Below are positions 1 through 6,163 of a DNA stretch of 9,028 bases, piece by piece. Numbering within the stretch: the first letter of the stretch is position 1; each line of letters opens with the position of its first letter. This DNA is from an uncultured Devosia sp. Its GTDB lineage: Bacteria > Pseudomonadota > Alphaproteobacteria > Rhizobiales > Devosiaceae. The notes under the pieces are model-generated. The model was not told where the DNA came from. It saw nothing but the letters and a program-made list of their open reading frames with translations, and did not search any database. A program made the translations under genes and the position numbers. The stretch lies in contig CAMLOA010000049.1 in NCBI GenBank assembly GCA_946481445.1, positions 1 through 9,028 of the forward strand, in the 5' to 3' direction.

Positions 1-708
1 GTCCTCGAGCCACATGAGATTGTATTTCTCGACGGCATTGGCAAAGCGGATCGCATCGGGCAGGAACCAGCCCGGGCCGCAGTCGAGCGCCAGGCTCACC
101 CTATCGCCCAGAACCTCCTTCATGGCTGCGACGCAGTCGAGCATGTGGTTGAATCCCCGCTCGGAAATCTGCCCCTGGTCCATGGCACCGTGATAGCCGG
201 ACTTGGCCTGGCGCACGCCATAGTGGAAGTCCTCGACATTGTCCTTCATGTTGGAGTGGAAGCTGATGCCCTGCTTGATCATGAAGAAGTTCTGGGGCTG
301 CTCCATCATCCACTTGACGTCGGCAGCGTAGTCTTCCGGCTTGTCGCCCGAGCGCTTGCGGCGGATCGAGCCATTGTAGACCCGCACCTGATCGCGCACC
401 TTGCCGCCCAGGAGCTTGTAGACGGGAACGTTGGCGGCCTTGCCGGCAATGTCCCACAGAGCATGCTCGATGGCACTGACCGCGGCACCATAGGGCTTGA
501 ACGAACCGCGCTGGCGGATCTTGAGCATGCAGCGCTCGACATCGGTCGGGTCCTCGCCGACGAGCGCCTCGCGAAAATGCAGGACGAAGGGCTTGAGGTA
601 GGGCTTGGTGAATTCCACCTCGCCCAGCCCGTAGAGCCCCCCGTCAGTGACGATGCGCACGATGGGATGGCGGCCAATGACGGCACAGCGCAGGTCGGTA
701 ATCTTCAT
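1..708 (-). CDS. Mandelate racemase/muconate lactonizing enzyme family protein (3' end outside window)
   Basis: The reading frame starts at an ATG at 708 and stays open to the window edge, giving the first 236 residues. Family members usually have about 370-400 residues, so roughly the last 140-160 are missing. The capping domain is clear: KITDLR at residues 2-7, GLYGLGEV around 24-31, and the family signature ending in ALWDIAGKA then LLGGKVRD. The start of the (beta/alpha)8 barrel follows, with K145 (in FMIKQG), the probable first metal ligand D209 (in LALDCGPGW) and the second, E235 (in WLED at the edge). Such enzymes abstract a proton alpha to a carboxylate and dehydrate or epimerise acid sugars, using Mg2+. 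Position D+2 is Gly, not the His of galactonate-dehydratase-like members, and Gly lies two residues after K145, so its chemistry may differ from that of the gene at 2463-3641. It starts 8 bp after the NIPSNAP stop and is probably cotranscribed. The ribosome-binding site (AGAGGC) is weak. The family call is firm; the substrate is unknown. Confidence 0.9.
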   Translation of the reverse strand, partial: MKITDLRCAVIGRHPIVRIVTDGGLYGLGEVEFTKPYLKPFVLHFREALVGEDPTDVERCMLKIRQRGSFKPYGAAVSAIEHALWDIAGKAANVPVYKLLGGKVRDQVRVYNGSIRRKRSGDKPEDYAADVKWMMEQPQNFFMIKQGISFHSNMKDNVEDFHYGVRQAKSGYHGAMDQGQISERGFNHMLDCVAAMKEVLGDRVSLALDCGPGWFLPDAIRFANAVEKYNLMWLED

Positions 709-716
709 GGCTGCCT

Positions 717-1043
717 CTACTGCACCGATGAGAAGGCTGTCGGCGCCAGTAGCTGGCTGCTGATATTGGCGATGATCGGCCCGTCACGCTCGGAGTCGTC
801 ACGGGCCTTCTTCCAGACAGGATCGGCGATGAAGGCGGCCCACTTGGTCTCGCGCTCGGCCAGCGATTCCCAGGCAATCAAATAGGTGAGGCGATTGCTG
901 CTCTCACCAATCACGGTGGTGAAGAAGCCGGCCTGGCGGATGCCGTGCCGTTCCCAGATGGCCAGGGTGTGGTCGTTGAAGCGCTTGAGGAGTGCGGGCA
1001 GCCGGCCCGGCAGGCAGTCGTAAATGCGCATTTCGTAGATCAT
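717..1043 (-). CDS. NIPSNAP family protein
   Basis: A 108-residue protein that matches the NIPSNAP family over its whole length. It begins with the typical YEMRIYDCLPGRLPALLKRF block (residues 3-22), followed by a HGI turn, a GFFTTVIGESSNRLTYLIAWES strand-turn-strand region (about 39-60, with the usual N-x-L-x-Y-L-x-x-W pattern) and the W-x-A-F segment (about 69-72). The family has a small dimeric ferredoxin-like alpha/beta fold. Bacterial members are often found beside catabolic genes, but their biochemical role is not settled. There is no signal peptide or membrane segment, so it should be cytoplasmic. It lies 10 bp after one MR/MLE gene and 8 bp before another, which argues for a role in the same pathway, perhaps as a small enzyme or ligand-binding partner; that role is inference. 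Residue 2 of the ORF begins the conserved block, so the ATG at 1043 is the natural start, although its ribosome-binding site is poor. Confidence 0.88.
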   Translation of the reverse strand: MIYEMRIYDCLPGRLPALLKRFNDHTLAIWERHGIRQAGFFTTVIGESSNRLTYLIAWESLAERETKWAAFIADPVWKKARDDSERDGPIIANISSQLLAPTAFSSVQ

Positions 1044-1053
1044 TTTGACTTAA

Positions 1054-2412
1054 TCAGCTCCACGTCCGATCCCAGGAATACTCGTCGTCCCAATGGTCGG
1101 TGGGCTGCCAGATGCCGGTCACGCCCTCCTGCAGGTGGGCGAGCAGCACGTCGTCGACGACATCGTCAATGCCCAGGCCCGGCCTGTCCGGCACTTCGAT
1201 GAAACCGTCCTTGACCAGGGGTCTTGGAAGACCGGTGACAATGTCGTCCCACCAGTCCACTTCGACCGAGTGGTATTCGAGCGCCATGAAGTTTTCGGTG
1301 GCCAAGGCCACATGCGCAGCGGCCATGGCGGCGATGGGGCTTTCGGCCATGTGGATGGCCATGGCGACGCCATGGTCCTGCGCCATGTCGCCGATCTTCT
1401 TGGTTTCAAGAATGCCGCCGGAGGTCAGCAGATCCGGATGGATCACCGAAATGCCTGCCTTGAGCAGCGGCTCGAAGCCCTCCTTGAGGTAGATGTCCTC
1501 GCCGGTGCAGATGGGGACGGTCGTCGCCTGCTGCAGTTGGCGGTATTGCTCGGTGTATTGCCAGGGGATGACATCCTCGAGCCAGGCGGGCACGTATTTT
1601 TCGATACGGCGCGCCAGCCTTATGCCGTTCTGCAGCGAGATATGCCCGACATGGTCGATAGCCAGCGGCACCTCGTATCCGATCACCTCGCGCACTTCGG
1701 CGATGTACTGCTCGAGCAGGTCGAGGCCCTTGTCGGAAAAGTGCAGGCCCGTGAACGGGTGGCGCACATTGTGCGTGTCGTAGACGGCATTGCGGGCCCG
1801 CCGGTCCTCCATGGTCCTGGCCCGGCCATGGCCGGGGTGGACGCGATAGCCTTCCAGCGAACCGGCCGGCGCCACTACCGCGCCCGGCACATCGGCAATC
1901 TGCATCAGGCCAAGGTCCATCTTGAGGAAGGTGAAGCCCATGTCCATGCGGGCCTTGAGGCGCCTGCCGGTCTCGGTGCCGCTCGGCTTTTCGGCGTCCG
2001 TGTCGCAATAGATGCGCACCTTGTCGCGGAACTTGCCGCCCAGCATCTGATAGATCGGCACGCCATAGGCCTTGCCGGCAATATCCCACAGGGCAATCTC
2101 GATGGCCGACACACCCCCGCCCTGCCGCCCGTGGCCGCCGAACTGCTTGATGCGCCGGAACAGCCGGTCGATGTCGAGCGGGTTTTCGCCCAGCAGGCGG
2201 CTCTTGAGCATGAGCGCATAGGTGGCGCTCGCCCCGTCGCGCACCTCGCCCAACCCCACGATTCCCTGGTTGGTGTAGATCTTGACCAGCGCCGAGGTGA
2301 AGGGCGCGCCGACGATCTCGGCCACCCGCATGTCGGTGATGCGCAGATCGCTTGGCCGCGAACTGGTGCGCACATTGCTCTCTATTGTTTCGGCGGCCGT
2401 CGGCACATCCAC
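1054..2412 (-). CDS. Mandelate racemase/muconate lactonizing enzyme family protein (long form)
   Basis: Encodes 452 residues from a GTG at 2412. A pre-sequence of about 22 residues is followed by the enolase-type capping domain (DLRITDMRV at 22-30, GIVGLGEV at 50-57, then ALWDIAGKA and LGGKFRDK at about 107-131). The barrel has K164-x-D166 (FLKMDLG), predicted Mg2+ ligands D253 (AIDHVGH), E279 (WLED) and E305 (CTGED), and a probable catalytic His at H354 ([10 protein letters not shown]). The C terminus is rich in Trp and Asp. A cytoplasmic acid-sugar dehydratase or epimerase is the likely role; the substrate cannot be inferred. About 89 residues separate K164 and D253, compared with 56 in the neighbour at 2463-3641, because of an extra basic, His-rich segment. 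The GTG is chosen because GGGAGG sits 7 nt upstream (2420-2425). An in-frame ATG at 2457 (467 residues), 5 bp after the preceding stop, has AAGGA almost touching it and is the main alternative; another ATG lies at 2439. The catabolic family is firm, the start less so. Confidence 0.88.
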   Translation of the reverse strand: MDVPTAAETIESNVRTSSRPSDLRITDMRVAEIVGAPFTSALVKIYTNQGIVGLGEVRDGASATYALMLKSRLLGENPLDIDRLFRRIKQFGGHGRQGGGVSAIEIALWDIAGKAYGVPIYQMLGGKFRDKVRIYCDTDAEKPSGTETGRRLKARMDMGFTFLKMDLGLMQIADVPGAVVAPAGSLEGYRVHPGHGRARTMEDRRARNAVYDTHNVRHPFTGLHFSDKGLDLLEQYIAEVREVIGYEVPLAIDHVGHISLQNGIRLARRIEKYVPAWLEDVIPWQYTEQYRQLQQATTVPICTGEDIYLKEGFEPLLKAGISVIHPDLLTSGGILETKKIGDMAQDHGVAMAIHMAESPIAAMAAAHVALATENFMALEYHSVEVDWWDDIVTGLPRPLVKDGFIEVPDRPGLGIDDVVDDVLLAHLQEGVTGIWQPTDHWDDEYSWDRTWS

Positions 2413-2419
2413 GTTTCGT

Positions 2420-2425
2420 CCTCCC
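2420..2425 (-). promoter_or_regulatory. Ribosome binding site deciding a GTG start
   Basis: GGGAGG on the minus strand lies 7 nt upstream of GTG at 2412. It is the best Shine-Dalgarno match near the start of the long MR/MLE gene and favours that GTG over the ATGs at 2439 and 2457. It would lie inside the coding sequence if the longer forms were used. Confidence 0.5.
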
Positions 2426-2462
2426 GTTTTGACCGGCATGGCGGAACCCGCCGGCATATCCT

Positions 2463-3641
2463 TTATGGTTGCTCGTCGAAGTGGATCTGGTGATCGTCCA
2501 GGTAATCCCGGTTCATCTCGATCCCGAGCCCGGGTGCCGTGCTGAGCTTGAGACTGCCGTTGGAATTGTCCAATGGCCGGTCGATCAGGTGATCGTATTT
2601 GCTGAGGTTCCACTCCGACGTCTCGAGCCGGTAGAAGTTGGGCACGGTCATCATCACCTGCGCCCCGGCCACCACATTGATCGGACCAGCCGCATCGTGT
2701 GGCGAGACCGGGATGTAATAGGCCTCGCACAGGGCCGCGATCTTCTTGAGTTCGGTGATACCGCCGGTCCAGGTCACGTCCGGCATGATGTAATCGGCCA
2801 GGCGGCCCTCCAGGATCGGCACGAAGTCCCATTTGGTGTGGCCGCGCTCTCCCCACGAGATCGCCGCGCTCACTTTGTCCCGTACCTGCCGCAAGGCGTT
2901 GACGCTTTCGGGCGGCACCGGCTCCTCGAACCAGTCGATGTCGCCGGCTTCCTCGAGCGCGCGGCAGAGCCGAATGGCCGTCGGCACATCGAAGCGGCCA
3001 TGGGCGTCGATGAGAATGTCGACATCGGGCCCGGCGGTTTCGCGGATCAGGGCCGTGAGTTCTGCCGCCTCGCGCTCGTCTTTCCGCGTCATCGCGCCGT
3101 CTAGATACCCCTCGGACTGCTCCCGGGCGATGCCATTCCGGTCCAGTGGCCCCTGTTGGGCAAAGGGATCGAACTTGAGCGCCGTGTGGCCGGAGGCGAC
3201 GATATCGCGGATCTCCTGGACCACGCCCTGCCTGCTGGTGAACTTGCGCTGGTCGGGGTGGGTATAGAGCAGGATGTCGTCGCGGACCGGTCCGCCCAGG
3301 AGTTGATAGATCGGCTGGCCCAGCGCCTTGCCTCGGATGTCCCAGAGGGCTATGTCGATGGCGCTGACGCATTCCACCGCGGCGCCGCGGCTGCCCATAT
3401 AGGTGAAGTTGCGGAAGATCTTGTGCCAGATGCGCTCGATATTGGCGGGGTCATCGCCCTCGATGATCCTGCCGATCTGTTTCAGCATCTGACAGAGCGC
3501 GCGATTGGCCACGAAGGTGGTGGTGGTGATCTCTCCCCAGCCCGAAATCCCCTCGTCGGTCGTAACTTCGACGAACAGGAACTCACCCCAATAGGAGGCT
3601 GCAGTCTTGATCAGCCACGGCTTGACGCCGGTTATCCTCAT
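2463..3641 (-). CDS. Galactonate dehydratase-like enolase-superfamily protein (MR/MLE family)
   Basis: A complete 392-residue protein, the usual length for the family. The capping domain runs from [10 protein letters not shown] through GISGWGEI (31-38) to [14 protein letters not shown] (93-106) and LLGGPVRD. Barrel residues include K156-x-D158 (ALKFDPF), Mg2+ ligands D212 (in DAHGR), E239 (WFEEP) and E265 (SWGER), a His two residues after the first ligand (H214), and H315 (SPHDAAGPI). The D-x-H plus second-His pattern is that of galactonate/gluconate-type acid-sugar dehydratases, which convert an aldonate to a 2-keto-3-deoxy sugar acid in the cytoplasm. Of the three MR/MLE genes here, this has the most standard dehydratase active site. 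The start is clear: AGGAGGGG (3649-3656) lies 7 nt before the ATG. It follows the GntR gene by 23 bp and is the first enzyme of the leftward operon. Which aldonate it uses is not visible, and mannonate- or rhamnonate-type activity is also possible. Confidence 0.9.
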   Translation of the reverse strand: MRITGVKPWLIKTAASYWGEFLFVEVTTDEGISGWGEITTTTFVANRALCQMLKQIGRIIEGDDPANIERIWHKIFRNFTYMGSRGAAVECVSAIDIALWDIRGKALGQPIYQLLGGPVRDDILLYTHPDQRKFTSRQGVVQEIRDIVASGHTALKFDPFAQQGPLDRNGIAREQSEGYLDGAMTRKDEREAAELTALIRETAGPDVDILIDAHGRFDVPTAIRLCRALEEAGDIDWFEEPVPPESVNALRQVRDKVSAAISWGERGHTKWDFVPILEGRLADYIMPDVTWTGGITELKKIAALCEAYYIPVSPHDAAGPINVVAGAQVMMTVPNFYRLETSEWNLSKYDHLIDRPLDNSNGSLKLSTAPGLGIEMNRDYLDDHQIHFDEQP

Positions 3642-3664
3642 GTCCTGTCCCCTCCTGCCGGCCT

Positions 3665-4366
3665 TCAGCTTGCATGCGCTGCTTCGGCCGCCCGCATCTG
3701 TTCGACGATATGACGGCCCGATCCCTCGACATGCTGGGCCACCAGGGCGGCGGCGCCGTCCGCGTCCCCGTCCTTGATCAGTTGGATCAGCTGGCGATGT
3801 TCGCGCATTACCTGCGCCCGCCGGGCCAGCGTGAAGTTGAAACGCCGGCTCACGGCCCGCAGCACTTCGCGATGCTTCCACCAGAGCTCGGCCGCATGCC
3901 GGTTGTAGTGCCGCTCGTACATGATAGTGTGGAAGCGGGTATCGAGTTCGCTGTGCCGGATCGGGTCCGCGAAATTGTTCTCCTCGATCGCCGCCTGCAC
4001 CGCCTCGAGTTCGGCGATGTCCTCGTCCGTGGCCATGCCGACGAACCAGCGGGTGAGCGCCGGCTCGATCAGGACGCCGATCTCGTAGATGTCACGCACG
4101 AAATTCTGGTCGATCGGCCGCACGCGTGCGCCCCGATTGGGCGAGATGATGACAAAACCCTCGCCGCGCAGCATCTGCAGCGCTTCGCGGATGGGATTGG
4201 TGGAGGTGTGCAGTCGCTGCGCAAGTTCGGCCACGACCAGGCGCTCGTTGGCCTTGAGGCGGCCCGAAATGATGTCGTCCCGGATCTTCTGGTAGACCGA
4301 GTCGCCTGCCTGTGAGGCTCCGCTCGGCTCCATGCCGGCGGGTGGCTGCGCCTTGAATTCACTCAT
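3665..4366 (-). CDS. GntR family transcriptional regulator, FCD (FadR/VanR-like) subgroup
   Basis: A 233-residue DNA-binding regulator. After a flexible N-terminal tail of about 20 residues comes the GntR winged helix (about 22-85), with VYQKIRDDIISGRL, LVVAELAQRL and the recognition-helix motif STNPIREALQMLRGEGFV. The C-terminal all-helical FCD ligand domain (about 90-225) carries the expected metal-site pattern D142-x3-H146 (LDTRFH), H190 (REHRQL) and H212 (AQHVEGS). Regulators of this group commonly bind carboxylated metabolites, which fits a neighbourhood of acid-sugar enzymes. It is the first gene of the leftward operon and faces the importer operon, so it probably represses its own operon and perhaps the importer, with release by a sugar-acid intermediate; this is inference. 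The ATG at 4366 begins the recognisable protein, but an in-frame GTG at 4393 (242 residues) has AAGG 5 nt upstream and is a credible alternative. Confidence 0.9.
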   Translation of the reverse strand: MSEFKAQPPAGMEPSGASQAGDSVYQKIRDDIISGRLKANERLVVAELAQRLHTSTNPIREALQMLRGEGFVIISPNRGARVRPIDQNFVRDIYEIGVLIEPALTRWFVGMATDEDIAELEAVQAAIEENNFADPIRHSELDTRFHTIMYERHYNRHAAELWWKHREVLRAVSRRFNFTLARRAQVMREHRQLIQLIKDGDADGAAALVAQHVEGSGRHIVEQMRAAEAAHAS

Positions 4367-4460
4367 CTTGAGCCCGGTATCCCTGTTGTTCACGCCGACC
4401 TTATCTCGCAACTTGCGGGCCCGTCCTCTCGCCTGCCGTGCATTGCACAACGAATTTCCC

Positions 4461-4495
4461 GGATAATGTATAATCCAATCCGATTGACACTCAAT
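4461..4495. promoter_or_regulatory. Cluster of three adjoining inverted repeats, candidate GntR operator
   Basis: Three symmetric elements abut here. GGATAATGTATAATCC (4461-4476) is an imperfect palindrome with 12 of 16 positions symmetric. CAATC-C-GATTG (4476-4486) has perfect 5-bp arms. ATTGA-CAC-TCAAT (4483-4495) also has perfect 5-bp arms. They cover the -10 and -35 of the minus-strand promoter candidate and the plus-strand TTGACA, so a dimeric regulator bound here could block both directions. The GntR protein encoded next door is the obvious candidate ligand. This is inferred from symmetry and position only. Confidence 0.4.
4467..4494 (-). promoter_or_regulatory. Candidate sigma70-type promoter for the leftward gntR operon
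   Basis: Read on the minus strand, TTGAGT (4494-4489) is followed by a 16-bp spacer and TATACA (4472-4467). Transcription would start near 4460, leaving a leader of about 90 nt before the GntR ATG. The match is reasonable but was found by eye; alphaproteobacterial promoters are degenerate. Confidence 0.35.
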
Positions 4496-4526
4496 ATCTG
4501 TTCTGCAACGCTATTGTTATGGCGAC

Positions 4527-4534
4527 ATGTACAT
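4527..4534. promoter_or_regulatory. Palindrome ATGTACAT, second candidate operator
   Basis: ATGTACAT is a perfect 8-bp palindrome with the GT/AC core often seen in operators of the FadR-type GntR group. It lies inside a wider pair of arms, TTATG (4517-4521) and CATAA (4532-4536). Its position, 80 bp before the binding-protein ATG, would suit control of the importer operon. Eight-base palindromes occur by chance, so confidence is low. Confidence 0.28.
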
Positions 4535-4572
4535 AATGAGGCGAGGTCCCGAGGCACGCCGCCGCGAAAATC

Positions 4573-4595
4573 GCCTGCCGCGCAAGGACGCAGGC
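4573..4595 (+). other. Possible leader hairpin upstream of the binding-protein gene
   Basis: GCCTGC (4573-4578) can pair with GCAGGC (4590-4595) around an 11-nt loop, shortly before the ribosome-binding site. A slipped pairing, CCTGCC with GGCAGG (4574-4579 and 4593-4598), is also possible. No aptamer-like structure or T-tract accompanies it, and it may be accidental in GC-rich DNA. Confidence 0.2.
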
Positions 4596-4603
4596 AGGGA
4601 GAC

Positions 4604-4609
4604 AGGAGG
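4604..4609 (+). promoter_or_regulatory. Strong ribosome binding site of the binding-protein gene
   Basis: AGGAGG lies 5 nt before the ATG at 4615. This near-perfect match fixes the start and fits the high expression expected of a periplasmic binding protein. Confidence 0.75.
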
Positions 4610-4614
4610 ACGAG

Positions 4615-6096
4615 ATGAGGAACTATCCATTGGGCCGTGCCATTGCGCACGGCGCACTAGTCTCTGCGCTTGCGGTGTCGATGCTGAACACCTCGGCGGT
4701 CGGTCAGAGTGTCGATCTCAGCCAGTGGTCACCGGAATATGTGCGGTCCATCGCCGGCACCGAGGAATACAACACCGCCGAACAGTGCGGCGCGGTCACC
4801 CCTCTCGACTACGAGGGCAAGCTGACCTTCTGGTACCAGGGCGTGTTCGAGGGCGATCCGGATCTGCTGCGGCAGTACTACCGCGATTTCTTTGCCGCCT
4901 TCCGCGAGACCTACCCCAATATCGAGCTCGAGGAACAGGCGCTCACCTATAACGACCTGCTCGACAAGTTCCGCACGGCCCTTCTGGGCAATGCCGGTCC
5001 GATGGTGGTGCGCCTGCAGATCCTGGGTGGTGTCGAATTCGCCTCCAAGGGGTATCTGCAGGAACTCAAGCCCGAAGACGTGGGCTGGAAGACCGAGGAC
5101 TTCTGGCCCGGCGCGATGAAATCGGTGATGTGGGAAGGCAAGACCTACGGCATTCCCACCAATAACGAGACCATGGCGCTGATCTGGAATGCCGACATTT
5201 TCGAGCGCGCCGGCCTCGATCCCGACAGCCCGCCCGCCACCTGGGACGATGTCGTCGAGTATTCCAAGCAGATCCACGACAAGCTCGGAATCGCCGGCTA
5301 TGGCCTGGTGGCGCGCAAGAATGCCGGCAACACGCCGTATCGCTTCATGCCCCAGCTGTGGGCCTATGGCGGCGGCGTGTTCGACGAGGCCGATCCCAGC
5401 CCGAACTATGGCGAGATCCGCCTCGACAGCCCGGAAAGCATAAGGGCGCTGCAGGCATCCTACGACATGTATGTCCGTGACCAGTCGGTCCCGGTTTCGG
5501 CCCTGACCAACCAGCAGGCCGACAACCAGCCGCTGTTCCTGGCCGGCCAGCTGGCCATGATGATCAGCCACCCGTCCGACTATAACGTCATGCTGGACCT
5601 CCAGGCGAAGGCGACAGGCGCGGACAAGGAAACCGCCCAGACCGTCATCGACAACATGCGCTACGGCCTGATCCCGACCGGCCCGGACGGCAAGCGTGCC
5701 GTGGTGTTCGGCGGCTCCAACATCCACATCCTCAACCCCGAATATGTCGAGGGTGGCGTGGTGGACGAGGCGGCGGCCAAGGCCATGGTCTGCTTCTGGA
5801 CCAGCCCGGAATGGTCGCTGAAAATGGCCTATGCCGGGTCCAACCCCGGCAATCTCAATGGCTTCAAGACCATCTGGATGAAGGAGCGCCTCGACTCCAT
5901 CAAGTTCCTGGACGTCACCACCTCCATGCTGCCCTACGGCATCCCGTTCCCGACCCTGCCCGAAACCCCCGAAATCATGAACATCATCATCCCCGACATG
6001 CTGCAGAACGCATTGACCGGGGCGATGACGGTGGAAGAGGCGGCGGCCGACGCGGCCCAGAAGGTCAGGGACCTGACCGAAGGCGGCGGACTCTAG
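4615..6096 (+). CDS. Extracellular solute-binding protein of a CUT1-type carbohydrate ABC importer
   Basis: A 493-residue periplasmic substrate-binding protein of the family 1 (MalE/UgpB-like) type. Residues 1-30 form a Sec signal peptide: a positive start (MRNYPLGR), a hydrophobic core (about 13-24) and a likely cleavage after SAVG before Q31. There is no lipobox Cys, so the mature protein should be soluble. An N-terminal extension (about 31-66, with SQWSPEYVRSIAGTEEY) precedes the first lobe, which opens at GKLTFWYQGVFEGDPDLL. Further typical features are YNDLLDKFRTALLGN, YGIPTNNETMALIWNADIF, the hinge-side PATWDDVVEYSKQI, FLAGQLAMMISHPSDYN and VFGGSNIHIL. It captures the substrate and delivers it to the permeases encoded downstream. 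The ligand is not identifiable; a sugar, oligosaccharide or sugar acid is plausible given the enzymes on the other strand. It is the first gene of the rightward operon, with a strong ribosome-binding site. Confidence 0.92.
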   Translation: MRNYPLGRAIAHGALVSALAVSMLNTSAVGQSVDLSQWSPEYVRSIAGTEEYNTAEQCGAVTPLDYEGKLTFWYQGVFEGDPDLLRQYYRDFFAAFRETYPNIELEEQALTYNDLLDKFRTALLGNAGPMVVRLQILGGVEFASKGYLQELKPEDVGWKTEDFWPGAMKSVMWEGKTYGIPTNNETMALIWNADIFERAGLDPDSPPATWDDVVEYSKQIHDKLGIAGYGLVARKNAGNTPYRFMPQLWAYGGGVFDEADPSPNYGEIRLDSPESIRALQASYDMYVRDQSVPVSALTNQQADNQPLFLAGQLAMMISHPSDYNVMLDLQAKATGADKETAQTVIDNMRYGLIPTGPDGKRAVVFGGSNIHILNPEYVEGGVVDEAAAKAMVCFWTSPEWSLKMAYAGSNPGNLNGFKTIWMKERLDSIKFLDVTTSMLPYGIPFPTLPETPEIMNIIIPDMLQNALTGAMTVEEAAADAAQKVRDLTEGGGL

Positions 6097-6111
6097 CCTC
6101 CCAGGCGACCC

Positions 6112-6140
6112 GGACCGGCGGCCTCACCGGCCGCCGGTCC
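6112..6140 (+). promoter_or_regulatory. Perfect 12-bp stem-loop between binding-protein and permease genes
   Basis: GGACCGGCGGCC (6112-6123) and GGCCGCCGGTCC (6129-6140) are exact reverse complements separated by the 5-nt loop TCACC. The stem is almost all G-C and there is no following T-tract, so it is not a standard intrinsic terminator. In comparable importer operons such hairpins protect the 3' end of the binding-protein mRNA and lower expression of the permeases. That function is inferred here from position. It ends 23 bp before the permease ATG. Confidence 0.75.
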
Positions 6141-6163
6141 CTCCTCTCCGGCAGCGCAGGACC

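Larger units (their letters stand above)
4367..4614. promoter_or_regulatory. Divergent control region between the two operons
   Basis: This stretch of 248 bp separates the GntR gene (left) from the binding-protein gene (right) and must hold both promoters. Its centre (about 4440-4540) is clearly richer in A and T than the surrounding genes. It contains a TTGACA hexamer (4484-4489, plus strand) without a good -10 at 17 bp, a TATAAT (4469-4474, plus strand) without a well-spaced -35 (TTGCAC lies 20 bp away), a better minus-strand promoter candidate, and several inverted repeats listed separately. No convincing small ORF was seen here. Open frames that cross it are out-of-frame extensions of the neighbours. 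Confidence 0.75.

Noticed and set aside
1093..2493. Long plus-strand frame of 466 codons opposite the long MR/MLE gene
   Set aside because: It lies wholly opposite a gene with clear enolase-family motifs, has no recognisable domain, and is the usual mirror frame of GC-rich codon use.
1054..3372. A 772-codon minus-strand frame joining two MR/MLE genes, suggesting a fusion protein
   Set aside because: Upstream of about 2460 this frame is out of register with the true reading frame of the gene at 2463-3641 and gives an Arg/Gly-rich nonsense translation. The upstream gene has its own frame, start and stop.
4527..4952. Plus-strand frame of 141 codons starting at the ATGTACATAATG region
   Set aside because: It overlaps the binding-protein gene in another frame, has no ribosome-binding site and gives an Arg/Cys-rich translation without known motifs.
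4729..5727. Minus-strand frame of 332 codons opposite the binding-protein gene
   Set aside because: The composition (rich in Gly, Val, His, Asp and Gln) is that of an antisense shadow; no domain or ribosome-binding site was seen and the opposite strand has a secure gene.
6141..6163. Intrinsic terminator at the hairpin after the binding-protein gene
   Set aside because: The bases after the stem are CTCCTCTCCGGCAG without a run of T, and the downstream genes clearly belong to the same importer, so full termination is unlikely.
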